A stretch of DNA of 64,000 nt, from positions 1 to 64,000 of the forward strand of contig CAKSKA010000004.1 of assembly GCA_934464615.1 (NCBI GenBank), written 5' to 3'. The notes under the pieces were generated by a model that had not been told where the DNA came from, searched no databases, and saw only the letters and a list, made by a program, of their open reading frames with translations. Below, one piece after another: positions 20,799 through 29,373 of this stretch; the first letter of the stretch is position 1, and each line of letters starts with the position of its first letter. The position numbers were made by a program, and so were the translations under genes. Source of the stretch: an uncultured Eubacteriales bacterium (GTDB lineage Bacteria > Bacillota > Clostridia > Oscillospirales > Acutalibacteraceae).

Positions 20799-22061
20799 AT
20801 GCCCACTAAGGATAACGACAAAGATAAAACAATTCGCTGCTCGTTTTGCGGTAAAACGCAGGACGATGCAGTGCGCCTTATTGAAGGTCCGGGCGTTTAC
20901 ATTTGCGACGGCTGTATTTCCTTTTGCAATTCTCTGCTGATGGACGATGACGAATTTGCCGCGCAAAAAAAGACAGGTAAATCCAAAAAACAAACGGAAT
21001 TTACTTTGCCGAAACCGCAGGAAATAAAGGCAAAACTTGATGAATACGTTATAGGGCAGGACGACGCGAAGAAAACGCTGGCAGTTGCGGTGTACAACCA
21101 TTATAAACGTATTTTTAAAAATGTTGACAATGATGTTGAACTTAACAAGAGCAACGTTATTCTTTTAGGACCTACGGGTGTCGGTAAAACTCTGCTTGCG
21201 CAAACGCTCGCAAAGATTATCGACGTACCGATTGCCATAACCGACGCCACAACTTTGACAGAAGCGGGTTATGTAGGCGAGGACGTTGAAAACATTCTTT
21301 TACGGCTTATTCAGGCCGCGGATTATGATATTGAACGCGCTCAACGCGGTATCATTTACGTTGATGAGATTGATAAGATTGCAAGGAAATCCGAAAATAC
21401 GTCAATAACACGCGATGTCAGCGGCGAGGGCGTGCAGCAGGCACTGCTTAAAATATTGGAAGGCACTGTCGCAAATGTCCCGCCGCAAGGCGGAAGAAAG
21501 CATCCGCAGCAGGAGTTTATTTCAATTGATACAACAAATATACTATTTATTTGCGCAGGCGCTTTTGACGGCATTGAAAAAATAGTTGAACGCAGGGTAG
21601 GCGGCAGCAGCCTTGGATTCGGCGCTGAAGTAAAATCTAAAAAAATGATTGAACAGGAAGCCGAAAATCTTGCAGTTACGCCGCACGATCTTGTAAAATT
21701 CGGTATGATACCCGAACTTGTCGGTCGTTTGCCGGTTATTACAACGCTTAAGGGACTTGATAAGGCAACGCTTGTGCGTATTATGACCGAACCCAAAAAT
21801 TCACTGGTAAAACAGTATCAGACATTATTTGCACTTGATAATGTTGAGTTGGTTTTTGAAAAAGGCGCACTTGATGCGATTGCGGATTTGGCTATTGAGC
21901 GAAAAACCGGCGCACGCGGCTTGCGCGCAATAGTTGAAAATATGCTTACCGATTTAATGTTTACGGCCCCGTCGGATCCCGATATTGTAAAAATTACAAT
22001 TACGGCGGATACTGTAAGCACCGGAAAAGCGAAGATAAAAAAGAATACTGAAAAACAGTAA
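20799..22061 (+). CDS. clpX: Clp protease ATP-binding subunit ClpX
   Basis: ClpX unfolds tagged or damaged proteins and feeds them to ClpP. The 420-residue protein has an N-terminal four-Cys zinc finger (CSFCGK near 11 and CDGCISFC near 34), Walker A GPTGVGKT near 124, Walker [11 protein letters not shown] and the IGF-type contact region near 270 (here LGFGAEVKS). All catalytic elements are intact. Confidence 0.97.
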   Translation: MPTKDNDKDKTIRCSFCGKTQDDAVRLIEGPGVYICDGCISFCNSLLMDDDEFAAQKKTGKSKKQTEFTLPKPQEIKAKLDEYVIGQDDAKKTLAVAVYNHYKRIFKNVDNDVELNKSNVILLGPTGVGKTLLAQTLAKIIDVPIAITDATTLTEAGYVGEDVENILLRLIQAADYDIERAQRGIIYVDEIDKIARKSENTSITRDVSGEGVQQALLKILEGTVANVPPQGGRKHPQQEFISIDTTNILFICAGAFDGIEKIVERRVGGSSLGFGAEVKSKKMIEQEAENLAVTPHDLVKFGMIPELVGRLPVITTLKGLDKATLVRIMTEPKNSLVKQYQTLFALDNVELVFEKGALDAIADLAIERKTGARGLRAIVENMLTDLMFTAPSDPDIVKITITADTVSTGKAKIKKNTEKQ

Positions 22062-22067
22062 ATATAA

Positions 22068-22098
22068 AAGCATCGGCAAAACTTTGCCGATGCTTTTG
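22068..22098. terminator. Terminator after clpX
   Basis: AAGCATCGGCAAA and TTTGCCGATGCTTTT form a 12-bp stem, A-rich before and T-rich after, placed between convergent genes. Confidence 0.88.
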
Positions 22099-22115
22099 TT
22101 TATTACTATAGTTTA

Positions 22116-23369
22116 TTATTTGTTTGCCTCTTCTTCGATATTTGAATGTGTGTCATCACTGACTTCCGGTATCCATTCATCTTCAAAATGTATCATAACA
22201 TTTTGTTTTTTAAGTTCGTTTTGTAAGGAAGAAACATCAATATTACATATATCCGAATTTTTGTCCATAGCCTGCGATACCGCAATGCCTGCCGCCTGTC
22301 CTGTGATTATTGCCGGCGGGATAACACGCAATACATCCCAACCCCAGCCTTCGGCACCGGCACATCTGCCGACTGCTGTAATGTTTTTGACGCCTTTTTT
22401 AGTGAGTGAGCGATAGGGGATTTCATATAAATAATCGTTTCTGTCAAAATCGTTGATCGCACCTACTGAATCTTCAAAATGGCAATATGCGTCTTCACCC
22501 TTAAGCAGATAGTCTGCGTCAAGACAGGCGGTTGTGCGGAATTGCGCCATACCGGGCAATGTTACAATGTCCCGCGTAAGTCTGTCCTGCCCTTCGATTT
22601 TTTCAAGCATTTCCACTTGATTTGCAAGTAAATATCTGTTTACTTCATCAGCGTCCGTACCGTCGTATAATTTTACCTCTTTCGGATGATTTGTACCGTA
22701 CAAAGAAGCACCGCCGCCGCTTATCGGTACCACGGCAAATTTAATGTTGCTGTTTTCCACGGCCTTTTTGCAGGATGAAAGCGTTACCTGCTGACCGATA
22801 TATGTGTGATAATTACCGCGAATGTTTACGGGCAGACCTATTATTCGCAGCAAATCACAGTCACCGGTTGCTTCAACAAACATATTTGCGGTGTAATAGG
22901 ATCTGCCTGACTTGTTTTCTATTACTACACCTTTGCAGTTTCCGTCCTCGTAAACGGCATCTGTAATAACGGAATCAAACATAATTTCAACATTATTATC
23001 AAGCAGAAGGCGTGTTAACTCAAGTGCAAAAATTTCCGCGGAATACTTTGTACAATATCTTGAAGTCGTATCGGGATTTTGCCAGTCATCAGGTATTGTG
23101 TCATAACTGTTCTTTATTGCAAGTCTTAAGAACTCTTCAGCCATACCGAAAATTATTTGTCTGCCGCGGCCGTTGCACATCGGAACAAACAGATTTATAA
23201 GTCCCAAGGTCGCAAGTCCGCCGAGTTTTTGGCTTTTTTCAATAAGCATTACTTTTTTGCCGCATCTTGCAGACGATAATGCCGCCGCAACGCCCGAAAC
23301 ACCGCCGCCGCAAACTATGACGTCAAAATTTTTCTTAAATTCAACAGTATGGTTAATGGTAATATGCAT
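22116..23369 (-). CDS. FAD-dependent oxidoreductase (FAD_oxidored family)
   Basis: The 417-residue protein starts with a dinucleotide-binding fold: DVIVCGGGVSGVAAALSSAR and IEKSQKLGGLATLG, the pattern of PF12831-type flavoproteins often found with carbohydrate genes. Near the C-terminus RCAGAEGWGWDVLRVIPP continues the FAD site. The ATG at 23369 has GAGGTG seven bases upstream. It diverges from the ThuA-like operon, so it may oxidise a sugar or polyol in the same pathway; the substrate is unknown. No signal peptide. Confidence 0.8.
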   Translation of the reverse strand: MHITINHTVEFKKNFDVIVCGGGVSGVAAALSSARCGKKVMLIEKSQKLGGLATLGLINLFVPMCNGRGRQIIFGMAEEFLRLAIKNSYDTIPDDWQNPDTTSRYCTKYSAEIFALELTRLLLDNNVEIMFDSVITDAVYEDGNCKGVVIENKSGRSYYTANMFVEATGDCDLLRIIGLPVNIRGNYHTYIGQQVTLSSCKKAVENSNIKFAVVPISGGGASLYGTNHPKEVKLYDGTDADEVNRYLLANQVEMLEKIEGQDRLTRDIVTLPGMAQFRTTACLDADYLLKGEDAYCHFEDSVGAINDFDRNDYLYEIPYRSLTKKGVKNITAVGRCAGAEGWGWDVLRVIPPAIITGQAAGIAVSQAMDKNSDICNIDVSSLQNELKKQNVMIHFEDEWIPEVSDDTHSNIEEEANK

Positions 23370-23511
23370 AAAATTCACCTCAAAATAAAATGCCTAATCG
23401 GTAATTTTTTATTATAATAACACATATAAAAGCACAATTCAATACAAAAGCATTAAAAAAACGCAATATATTAATGTTTTTGGATTATAGCAATATTTGT
23501 CTATCAAGTGT

Positions 23512-23523
23512 GTAATATATTAC
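23512..23523. repeat. Palindrome overlapping the upstream edge of the sugar-operon promoter
   Basis: GTAATATATTAC is a perfect 12-base palindrome ending immediately before the -35 of the ThuA operon promoter. It is a candidate regulator site, but short AT-rich palindromes also arise by chance. Confidence 0.35.
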
Positions 23524-23551
23524 TTGCAAAAGCGTACTGCGTATATATAAT
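23524..23551 (+). promoter_or_regulatory. Promoter for the ThuA-Gfo/Idh/MocA operon
   Basis: TTGCAA at 23524, a 16-base spacer and TATAAT at 23546, about 33 bases upstream of the first ATG. Confidence 0.6.
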
Positions 23552-23584
23552 TAGAGGTGTAAGAACTATACGGGGGTTACCATT

Positions 23585-24298
23585 ATGACCAAAGTTACAA
23601 TATATAACGAGTTCCACCATGAAAGAAGCGAAGCTGCAATAGCAGCCGTATATCCTGACGGTATACACAGTGAACTTAAGCGTCAGCTTGAAGACGATGA
23701 CATTTGTGTAAGAACATTTACCCTTGACAATGTAAATGATATTACCGATGAAGTTCTTGCCGATACCGATGTCCTTATTTGGTGGGGACATGTAAGACAT
23801 TTAGATGTTCCGGATGAAGTGGCACAGCGCGTTAAAAATGCGGTTTTGTGCGGTATGGGTGCGGTTTTTCTTCACTCGGCTCACCATTCAAAACCGTTTA
23901 AACTGTTAATGGGTACGTCCTGTAATCTTACCTGGCGCGAGGACGGCGACAGGGAACTTGTATGGGTGTGCGATCCTTCGCATCCCATAGTACAGGGCAT
24001 AGACAGATTTATTAATTTGGAACACGAGGAAACCTACGGCGAGCCTTTCGGCATACCGGAACCTGACAAATTGGTTTTAATAGGCTCGTATTCCGGCGGT
24101 GAAGTTTTCAGGGCAGGATGCTGCTACAGACGTGAAAACGGCAAAATTTTCTATTTCCAACCCGGACATGAGGCATATCCGACATATAAAAACAGTGATG
24201 TAATAAAGGTTATAAAAAACGCGATTTACTGGACTAAACCCGAATACAGGGTGGCAAAATTGGAATGTCCTAATGTAAAGAAACCTTTGGGAGAATAG
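23585..24298 (+). CDS. ThuA-like domain protein
   Basis: The 237-residue protein belongs to the ThuA family of glutamine-amidotransferase-like folds, named from trehalose utilisation in rhizobia, where ThuA and ThuB act on 3-keto sugars. Typical features are TKVTIYNEFHHE, DVLIWWGHVRH, GMGAVFLHSAHHS and FYFQPGHEAYPTY. GGGGG precedes the ATG. It heads a six-gene operon of sugar dehydrogenases and isomerases, which supports a keto-sugar role. Its exact reaction is inferred only. Confidence 0.85.
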   Translation: MTKVTIYNEFHHERSEAAIAAVYPDGIHSELKRQLEDDDICVRTFTLDNVNDITDEVLADTDVLIWWGHVRHLDVPDEVAQRVKNAVLCGMGAVFLHSAHHSKPFKLLMGTSCNLTWREDGDRELVWVCDPSHPIVQGIDRFINLEHEETYGEPFGIPEPDKLVLIGSYSGGEVFRAGCCYRRENGKIFYFQPGHEAYPTYKNSDVIKVIKNAIYWTKPEYRVAKLECPNVKKPLGE

Positions 24299-24302
24299 CA
24301 TT

Positions 24303-25349
24303 ATGAAAAAACGAATTGCAGTTATAGGATACGGCGGTCAGGGTGCGTGGCATTGTGCGCAACTTATTAAAAGCGACGTTGCCGAACTTGCGGGAACTTA
24401 TGATATAAAGGATAACAGAAACGAAGCGGCGCGCGAAAACGGTATTTTTGTATATGCAAGCGATGAAGACGTATTTGCAGACAAAAGCGTGGATGCCGTT
24501 GTTATTGCCGTTCCGAACGACAGTCACAAGAGTTTGGTTATAGCAGCACTTAATGCCGGCAAAAACGTTATTTGCGAAAAGCCGGTTGAAATGTCAGTAG
24601 CCGCATTTGATGAAATGTGTGCTGCCGCAAAGAAAAACGGCAAACTGTTTACCGTACATCAAAACAGACGTTGGGACGTGGATTTCCGCGCTGTTAAAAG
24701 CGTTATTGAAAGCGGCGAGATCGGCGATGTATTGCGTGTTGAATCCCGTATTCACGGCTCCCGCGGTATACCGAGCGACTGGAGATGCACTAAATCTGCC
24801 GGCGGCGGTATGATATTGGATTGGGGCGTTCATCTTATAGATCAAATGCTGCAGCTTGTTACCGATAAGGTTAAAAGCGTATACTGCGTTTGTACGCACT
24901 ACACAAATAATGAAGTTGATGACGGATTCCGCCTTGAACTTGAATTTGCGTCAGGCAAAACTGCTTATGTTGAAGTAGGCACATACAACTTTTTAGCTAT
25001 GCCGCGTTTTTATATGCAGTGTAAGGACGGAACGCTTTATCTTGAAAATTGGCAGAAAAAAGCCCATGTTGCCCGTCTTACCGCATGGTGCGAAAAGGAC
25101 GTAACACCTGTTCAGAATGCGGCAGGCATTACAAAAACAATGGCTCCGAGGGACAGCCTTACGCTTGATGAGTATGATGTAGATATTCCGAAAACCGATG
25201 TACACGAATTTTATCGCAATTTCTGTGCTGTATTGGATGGAAACGCCTCTCCGCTTATAAAACTTGCCGAAGTACGCAGAGTTATGCAGGTTATGGAAGC
25301 GGCTTTCCTGTCCGATGAACAAAAGCAGGTTATTAAAACAGATATATGA
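24303..25349 (+). CDS. Gfo/Idh/MocA family oxidoreductase 1
   Basis: This NAD(P)-dependent sugar dehydrogenase has 348 residues. The N-terminal Rossmann fold has IGYGGQGAWHC, and the catalytic-lysine motif CEKPVE lies near 95. The C-terminal alpha/beta domain holds GGGMILDWGVHLIDQM, with the Asp and His expected of the active site near 175-180. It starts four bases after the ThuA gene and overlaps the next dehydrogenase by four bases (ATGA). Substrate unknown; family members act on inositols, 3-keto glycosides and amino sugars. Confidence 0.88.
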   Translation: MKKRIAVIGYGGQGAWHCAQLIKSDVAELAGTYDIKDNRNEAARENGIFVYASDEDVFADKSVDAVVIAVPNDSHKSLVIAALNAGKNVICEKPVEMSVAAFDEMCAAAKKNGKLFTVHQNRRWDVDFRAVKSVIESGEIGDVLRVESRIHGSRGIPSDWRCTKSAGGGMILDWGVHLIDQMLQLVTDKVKSVYCVCTHYTNNEVDDGFRLELEFASGKTAYVEVGTYNFLAMPRFYMQCKDGTLYLENWQKKAHVARLTAWCEKDVTPVQNAAGITKTMAPRDSLTLDEYDVDIPKTDVHEFYRNFCAVLDGNASPLIKLAEVRRVMQVMEAAFLSDEQKQVIKTDI

Positions 25350-26320
25350 TTCGGCTTGCCACTATCGGTACGAGTAAAATTGCCGAGGAGTTTGTAACAG
25401 CCGCACTTAAAAGCGGTAAATATACACTGTGCGCGGTTTATTCAAGGAAGTATGATACAGGCAAAGCGTTTGCGGATAAATTTGCGTGTAAAAATATTTT
25501 TGTTTCTCTTGATGAACTTGCAAAATCCGATATTGCGGATTCGGTTTATATCGCTTCGCCGAATGTGTTACATTTTGAGCAGTCTTTAAAAATGTTAAAT
25601 GCCGGCAAAAATGTTATTTGCGAAAAAACATTAACTGCCGATTGCAGGGAATTTGATATACTTAAAAACACGGCACAGGAAAAAGGCGTAATTTTTACCG
25701 AAGCGATTATGTCTGCACATTCATTGGCCCGCGGACCGCTTAAAACGGCAGTCTCGGGTATAGGTAATATTGCAGTTGCAAGACTTGATTTTTGCAAGCG
25801 CTCCGCACGGTATGATGATTTTGCTGCTGGAAAGCATACAAATATATTTGATATGTCGCTGCATGCGGGCGCGCTTATGGACATAGGCGTTTACTGCGTT
25901 TGGACAGCGGTTGATTTATTCGGTATGCCTGAGAAAATCAGCGCGACGGCCTCCTTTTTAAATAATGGGGCAGACGGCAGCGGATGTGCGATTTTTGATT
26001 ACGGAAAATTTTCCGCGGTGCTTACATACAGCAAAACGGCGCAGTCTGCCATAGGCAGCGAGATAATCGGAGATAAGGGAACTGTAAAAATAGGCAGGAT
26101 AAATCAATATACGGATATTTCGCTTGTTGCCGATAATCAAATATCAACCGTTTACGGCAGTATCCCGAAAACCGATGTTATGATGGGAGAAGCGGACGAC
26201 TTTGCAGATTATGTAAGCGGTAAAAACATTGAAGAATATAAAGAATTTTTAAATTTAAGTCGGGATGTTCTTGCCTGTATGGAACAGATTAAACTGTGCG
26301 CGGGCATTACATACAATTAG
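25346..26320 (+). CDS. Gfo/Idh/MocA family oxidoreductase 2 (divergent)
   Basis: The 324-residue protein has ATIGTSKIAEEF as its nucleotide loop, resembling the YvaA/dihydrodiol-dehydrogenase branch. The usual EKP motif reads CEKTLT: the catalytic lysine is kept but the proline is threonine. GALMDIGVYCVW supplies the active-site aspartate, yet the family histidine appears to be Tyr. Its start overlaps the previous stop as ATGA. It is clearly diverged from the other two dehydrogenases of the operon, so it probably has a different substrate or step. Confidence 0.82.
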   Translation: MIRLATIGTSKIAEEFVTAALKSGKYTLCAVYSRKYDTGKAFADKFACKNIFVSLDELAKSDIADSVYIASPNVLHFEQSLKMLNAGKNVICEKTLTADCREFDILKNTAQEKGVIFTEAIMSAHSLARGPLKTAVSGIGNIAVARLDFCKRSARYDDFAAGKHTNIFDMSLHAGALMDIGVYCVWTAVDLFGMPEKISATASFLNNGADGSGCAIFDYGKFSAVLTYSKTAQSAIGSEIIGDKGTVKIGRINQYTDISLVADNQISTVYGSIPKTDVMMGEADDFADYVSGKNIEEYKEFLNLSRDVLACMEQIKLCAGITYN

Positions 26321-26338
26321 TTTTTCAGGAGGTTTTAT

Positions 26339-27253
26339 ATGAAACTCGGTATTGTAAGTGCAATTTATGACGGTTTTTCGTTTGAAGAAATGATAGACCA
26401 TGCATCAGCTACGGGTTATGAATGTGTTGAGGTTGCATGCTGGCCTCAAGGTAAGGCGGAGCGCAGATATGCGGGTGTAAGCCATATTAATGTTGATGAT
26501 ACAAGTAGCGAATACATTAACTATGTTAAAGATTATTGCAGTAAAAAGAATATAGAAATTTCTTCATTGGCTTTTTATCCCAACACTATGGACGGCGATC
26601 TTGAAAAGCGTAATGCAAATATAAATCACCTTAAAAAAGTTATTAATATGAGCGCGCTCTTGGGTGTTAATATGGTTACTACGTTTATCGGCCGTGACCA
26701 AAATAAGACCGTTGAAGAAAACCTGGAACTTTTTAAGCAAATATGGCCCGATATTATTGCTTTTGCCGAAGAAAAGGGCGTAAAAGTCGCAATAGAAAAC
26801 TGTCCTATGCTTTTCGGTGCGGATCAGTGGCCGGGCGGTCAGAATCTTTTTACAACGCCTAAGCTTTGGCGCGAAATGTTCGATATTATAAAAAGCGATA
26901 ATTTCGGAATTAATTTTGATCCCAGCCATTTTATATGGCAGCAGATGGATTACATTAAACCTATATACGAGTTTAAGGATAAAATTTTCCATGTACATTA
27001 TAAGGATATAAAGCTTTATCCAGATAAATTGGACGATGTAGGCGTTATGGCATATCCGCTTGAGTATATGAGCCCGAAACTTCCCGGACTCGGCGATGTT
27101 GATTGGGGCAAATATGTATCGGCGCTTACGGATATAGGCTATGACGGATACACATGTATTGAAGTGGAAGATAAAGCATTTGAATCTTCTAAAGACAGAA
27201 TTCTTGATTCGGTTAAATTAAGCTATCGCTATATGCGGCAGTTTGTAATTTAA
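26339..27253 (+). CDS. Sugar phosphate isomerase/epimerase family protein (TIM barrel) 1
   Basis: This is a xylose-isomerase-like TIM barrel (AP_endonuc_2 fold) of 304 residues. Metal-binding residues appear in AIENCPMLFG (Glu, about 151), NFDPSHFIWQ (Asp-His, about 199), FHVHYKDIK (about 224) and GYTCIEVED (Glu, about 280). AGGAGG precedes the ATG. Relatives act as inosose dehydratases, keto-sugar epimerases and 3-keto-glycoside lyases. It lies between dehydrogenases 2 and 3 and is likely to act on their oxidised product. Confidence 0.82.
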   Translation: MKLGIVSAIYDGFSFEEMIDHASATGYECVEVACWPQGKAERRYAGVSHINVDDTSSEYINYVKDYCSKKNIEISSLAFYPNTMDGDLEKRNANINHLKKVINMSALLGVNMVTTFIGRDQNKTVEENLELFKQIWPDIIAFAEEKGVKVAIENCPMLFGADQWPGGQNLFTTPKLWREMFDIIKSDNFGINFDPSHFIWQQMDYIKPIYEFKDKIFHVHYKDIKLYPDKLDDVGVMAYPLEYMSPKLPGLGDVDWGKYVSALTDIGYDGYTCIEVEDKAFESSKDRILDSVKLSYRYMRQFVI

Positions 27254-27277
27254 AATATTTCTTGGGAGGAAATAATT

Positions 27278-28432
27278 ATGGCAAACATTTTGGACGCTTT
27301 TAAAGAAATCCACGACCAGAAAAAAGAAATTGACGCAGACAAAAAGGTAAAGGTCGGCATTATAGGCACCGGCTGGATAGCTGAGGCACATATTGTAAAT
27401 TACCTTAAAATGCCTGATGTTGAGGTAGTTGCCCTTGCGGATTTAGTTCCCGGCAAGGCTGCTGCATTTGCAGAAAGGTATGAAGTAAAGGGCGCACGCA
27501 TTTATAACAGCGACGCTGAATTGCTTGACGCTGAAAAGGATCTTGACATTGTAAGCGTATGTACTTACAACTGCCAGCATGCACCTTGTACTATCAATGC
27601 ACTCAAACACGGTGTAAACGTAATGCTTGAAAAACCGTTTACCGTAACACTTGATGAAGCTATTGATGTTATGAAAGCCGAAAAAGAATCCGGCAAGTTA
27701 CTTACAATAGGCTTCCAGCCCCGTATGAGCCCGAATATGCAAATGATTAAAAAGATTGTTGATTCCGGCGTTTTGGGCAAGATTTATTACATACAGTCCG
27801 GCGGCGGCCGCAGAAACGGTATTCCGACTCCGTTCGGTACAACATTTATCGAAAAGGAAACCGGCGGTATAGGCGCTCTCGGCGATATCGGTTGTTATTC
27901 ACTCGATATGCTTCTTAACGCAGTAGGCTATCCGAAGCCGCTTACCTGCACAGGTTATACTTCCGACTTCTTCGGTAAGGATCCCAACTATTATCCGAAT
28001 CATCCGGAATATGCTGAAAAATTCGGCGTAGATGATTTTGCTGCTGCATTTGTACGTCTTGAAGGCGACATTATTCTTGACTTCAGAATTTCCTGGGCTA
28101 TGAATATGGATACTTGCGGCGATGCGCTTATCCTCGGTACAAAGGGCGGTTTGCGTATTCCTTCGACAGAGTGCTGGAACGGCGAGTTCGGCTCACCGCT
28201 TACAGTTTACACAACTGTTGCAGGCCAGAGAGTATCTTATCAGGTTCCGCTTATTAAGAGCAACGGTGACTTCTTCTATCAGAAATTACGTACATTTATT
28301 GATGCTGTTAAGGAAGGCGGCAAGCCGGTAGTTCCGTCAAGCGAAATTGTTTACAACCAGGCTATACTTGATGCTATTGCACGTTCTGCTGAAATCGGCA
28401 AAGAAGTTGACATAGTAATCCCTGAAGTTTAA
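27278..28432 (+). CDS. Gfo/Idh/MocA family oxidoreductase 3
   Basis: The 384-residue dehydrogenase has the Rossmann motif GIIGTGWIAEAH (about 24-35), EKPFTVTLDEA (catalytic lysine about 114) and GGIGALGDIGCYSLDML near 200. An N-terminal 20-residue extension (DAFKEIHDQKKEIDADK) precedes the fold. Its ATG has GGGAGG upstream. The codons look smoother (more GGC, CTT, GAA) than in its neighbours, suggesting higher expression. The stop is followed by a terminator-like hairpin before the last gene. Confidence 0.88.
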   Translation: MANILDAFKEIHDQKKEIDADKKVKVGIIGTGWIAEAHIVNYLKMPDVEVVALADLVPGKAAAFAERYEVKGARIYNSDAELLDAEKDLDIVSVCTYNCQHAPCTINALKHGVNVMLEKPFTVTLDEAIDVMKAEKESGKLLTIGFQPRMSPNMQMIKKIVDSGVLGKIYYIQSGGGRRNGIPTPFGTTFIEKETGGIGALGDIGCYSLDMLLNAVGYPKPLTCTGYTSDFFGKDPNYYPNHPEYAEKFGVDDFAAAFVRLEGDIILDFRISWAMNMDTCGDALILGTKGGLRIPSTECWNGEFGSPLTVYTTVAGQRVSYQVPLIKSNGDFFYQKLRTFIDAVKEGGKPVVPSSEIVYNQAILDAIARSAEIGKEVDIVIPEV

Positions 28433-28439
28433 TTGATTT

Positions 28440-28475
28440 TAAGCCTGACAGATGGTTTTCTGTCGGGCTTTTTAA
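28440..28475 (+). terminator. Hairpin inside the sugar operon (attenuator-like)
   Basis: AAGCCTGACAGA and TCTGTCGGGCTT pair (one G-T) and are followed by five T, then at once by the ribosome site of the next gene. It may lower expression of the last gene relative to the dehydrogenases. Confidence 0.7.
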
Positions 28476-28489
28476 AAGGAGAAATTTTT

Positions 28490-29305
28490 ATGAAAGACTT
28501 TCCCATTGCATTGCAGCTTTATTCTGTAAGAGATGATATGGAAAAAGATTTTGAAGGCACCTTAAAAAAGGTTAAAGGCCTTGGTTATGACGGCGTTGAG
28601 TTTGCCGGACTTTACGGCAAGTCACCTGCCGAGGTTAAAAAAATGTGCGAGGAAATCGGTCTTGTTCCGGTGTCCGCACATGTGCCTTTTGTTGATATGA
28701 TTGCAAATCCCGATATTTTAAACGACTATAAAGAAATCGGCTGCAGTTTTGTAGTTATTCCGTATCTTACAGAGGAATACCGTCCCGGTCAGCCCAAGTT
28801 TGCAGAAGTTATAGAGGGCGCTAAAATGTTGGGTAAAAAGGCTAATGAACTCGGAATGAAGTTATGCTACCATAACCATGATTTTGAGTTTGTGAAACTT
28901 GACGGTAAATATGCGTTGGACATACTTTACAGCGAGGTTCCCGCAGAGTTTTTGCAGCCGGAACTTGATGTTTGCTGGGTAAAAGTCGGCGGCGAAGATC
29001 CGGTAGATTATATAAAGAAATACGCAGGACGTGAGGAAATACTGCACCTTAAAGATTATGTAGGCGGCAAGAGCGATAATATGTACGCACTTATCGGTAT
29101 TGATGACAAGGAAGAAAAAAAGAGCGATTCCAACAAGTTTGAATTCCGTCCGGTAGGCAGCGGCTGCCAGGACTTTAAGGCAATACTTGCAGCGGCAAAA
29201 GACGTAAATATGAAGTGGGTAGTTGTTGAACAGGATAATCCCAGTATGAACAAAACGCCTATGGAATGTGCAAAGACAAGTATTGATTATTTAAAATCAC
29301 TTTAA
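28490..29305 (+). CDS. Sugar phosphate isomerase/epimerase family protein (TIM barrel) 2
   Basis: The 271-residue protein is a second xylose-isomerase-like TIM barrel: IALQLYSVRDD at the start, CYHNHDFEF near 124, QPELDVCWVKVGG near 160, ILHLKDYVGG near 184 and WVVVEQDNP near 242 carry the metal-binding positions. The start is the ATG at 28490 with AAGGAG upstream; the in-frame start at 28433 is rejected because it precedes the hairpin. It is more compact than barrel 1 and is the last gene of the operon. Confidence 0.83.
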   Translation: MKDFPIALQLYSVRDDMEKDFEGTLKKVKGLGYDGVEFAGLYGKSPAEVKKMCEEIGLVPVSAHVPFVDMIANPDILNDYKEIGCSFVVIPYLTEEYRPGQPKFAEVIEGAKMLGKKANELGMKLCYHNHDFEFVKLDGKYALDILYSEVPAEFLQPELDVCWVKVGGEDPVDYIKKYAGREEILHLKDYVGGKSDNMYALIGIDDKEEKKSDSNKFEFRPVGSGCQDFKAILAAAKDVNMKWVVVEQDNPSMNKTPMECAKTSIDYLKSL

Positions 29306-29327
29306 TTCAGTGCGAATTAAATAAATA

Positions 29328-29373
29328 AAAAACAGATGCGGGAAATTTAAAAATCTCCCACATCTGTTTTATT
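29328..29373. terminator. Terminator of the sugar operon, overlapping the end of the AraC gene
   Basis: AACAGATGCGGGA and TCCCACATCTGTT form the stem, with A and T runs on either side. The right arm also encodes the last codons of the convergent AraC-family gene. Confidence 0.85.
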
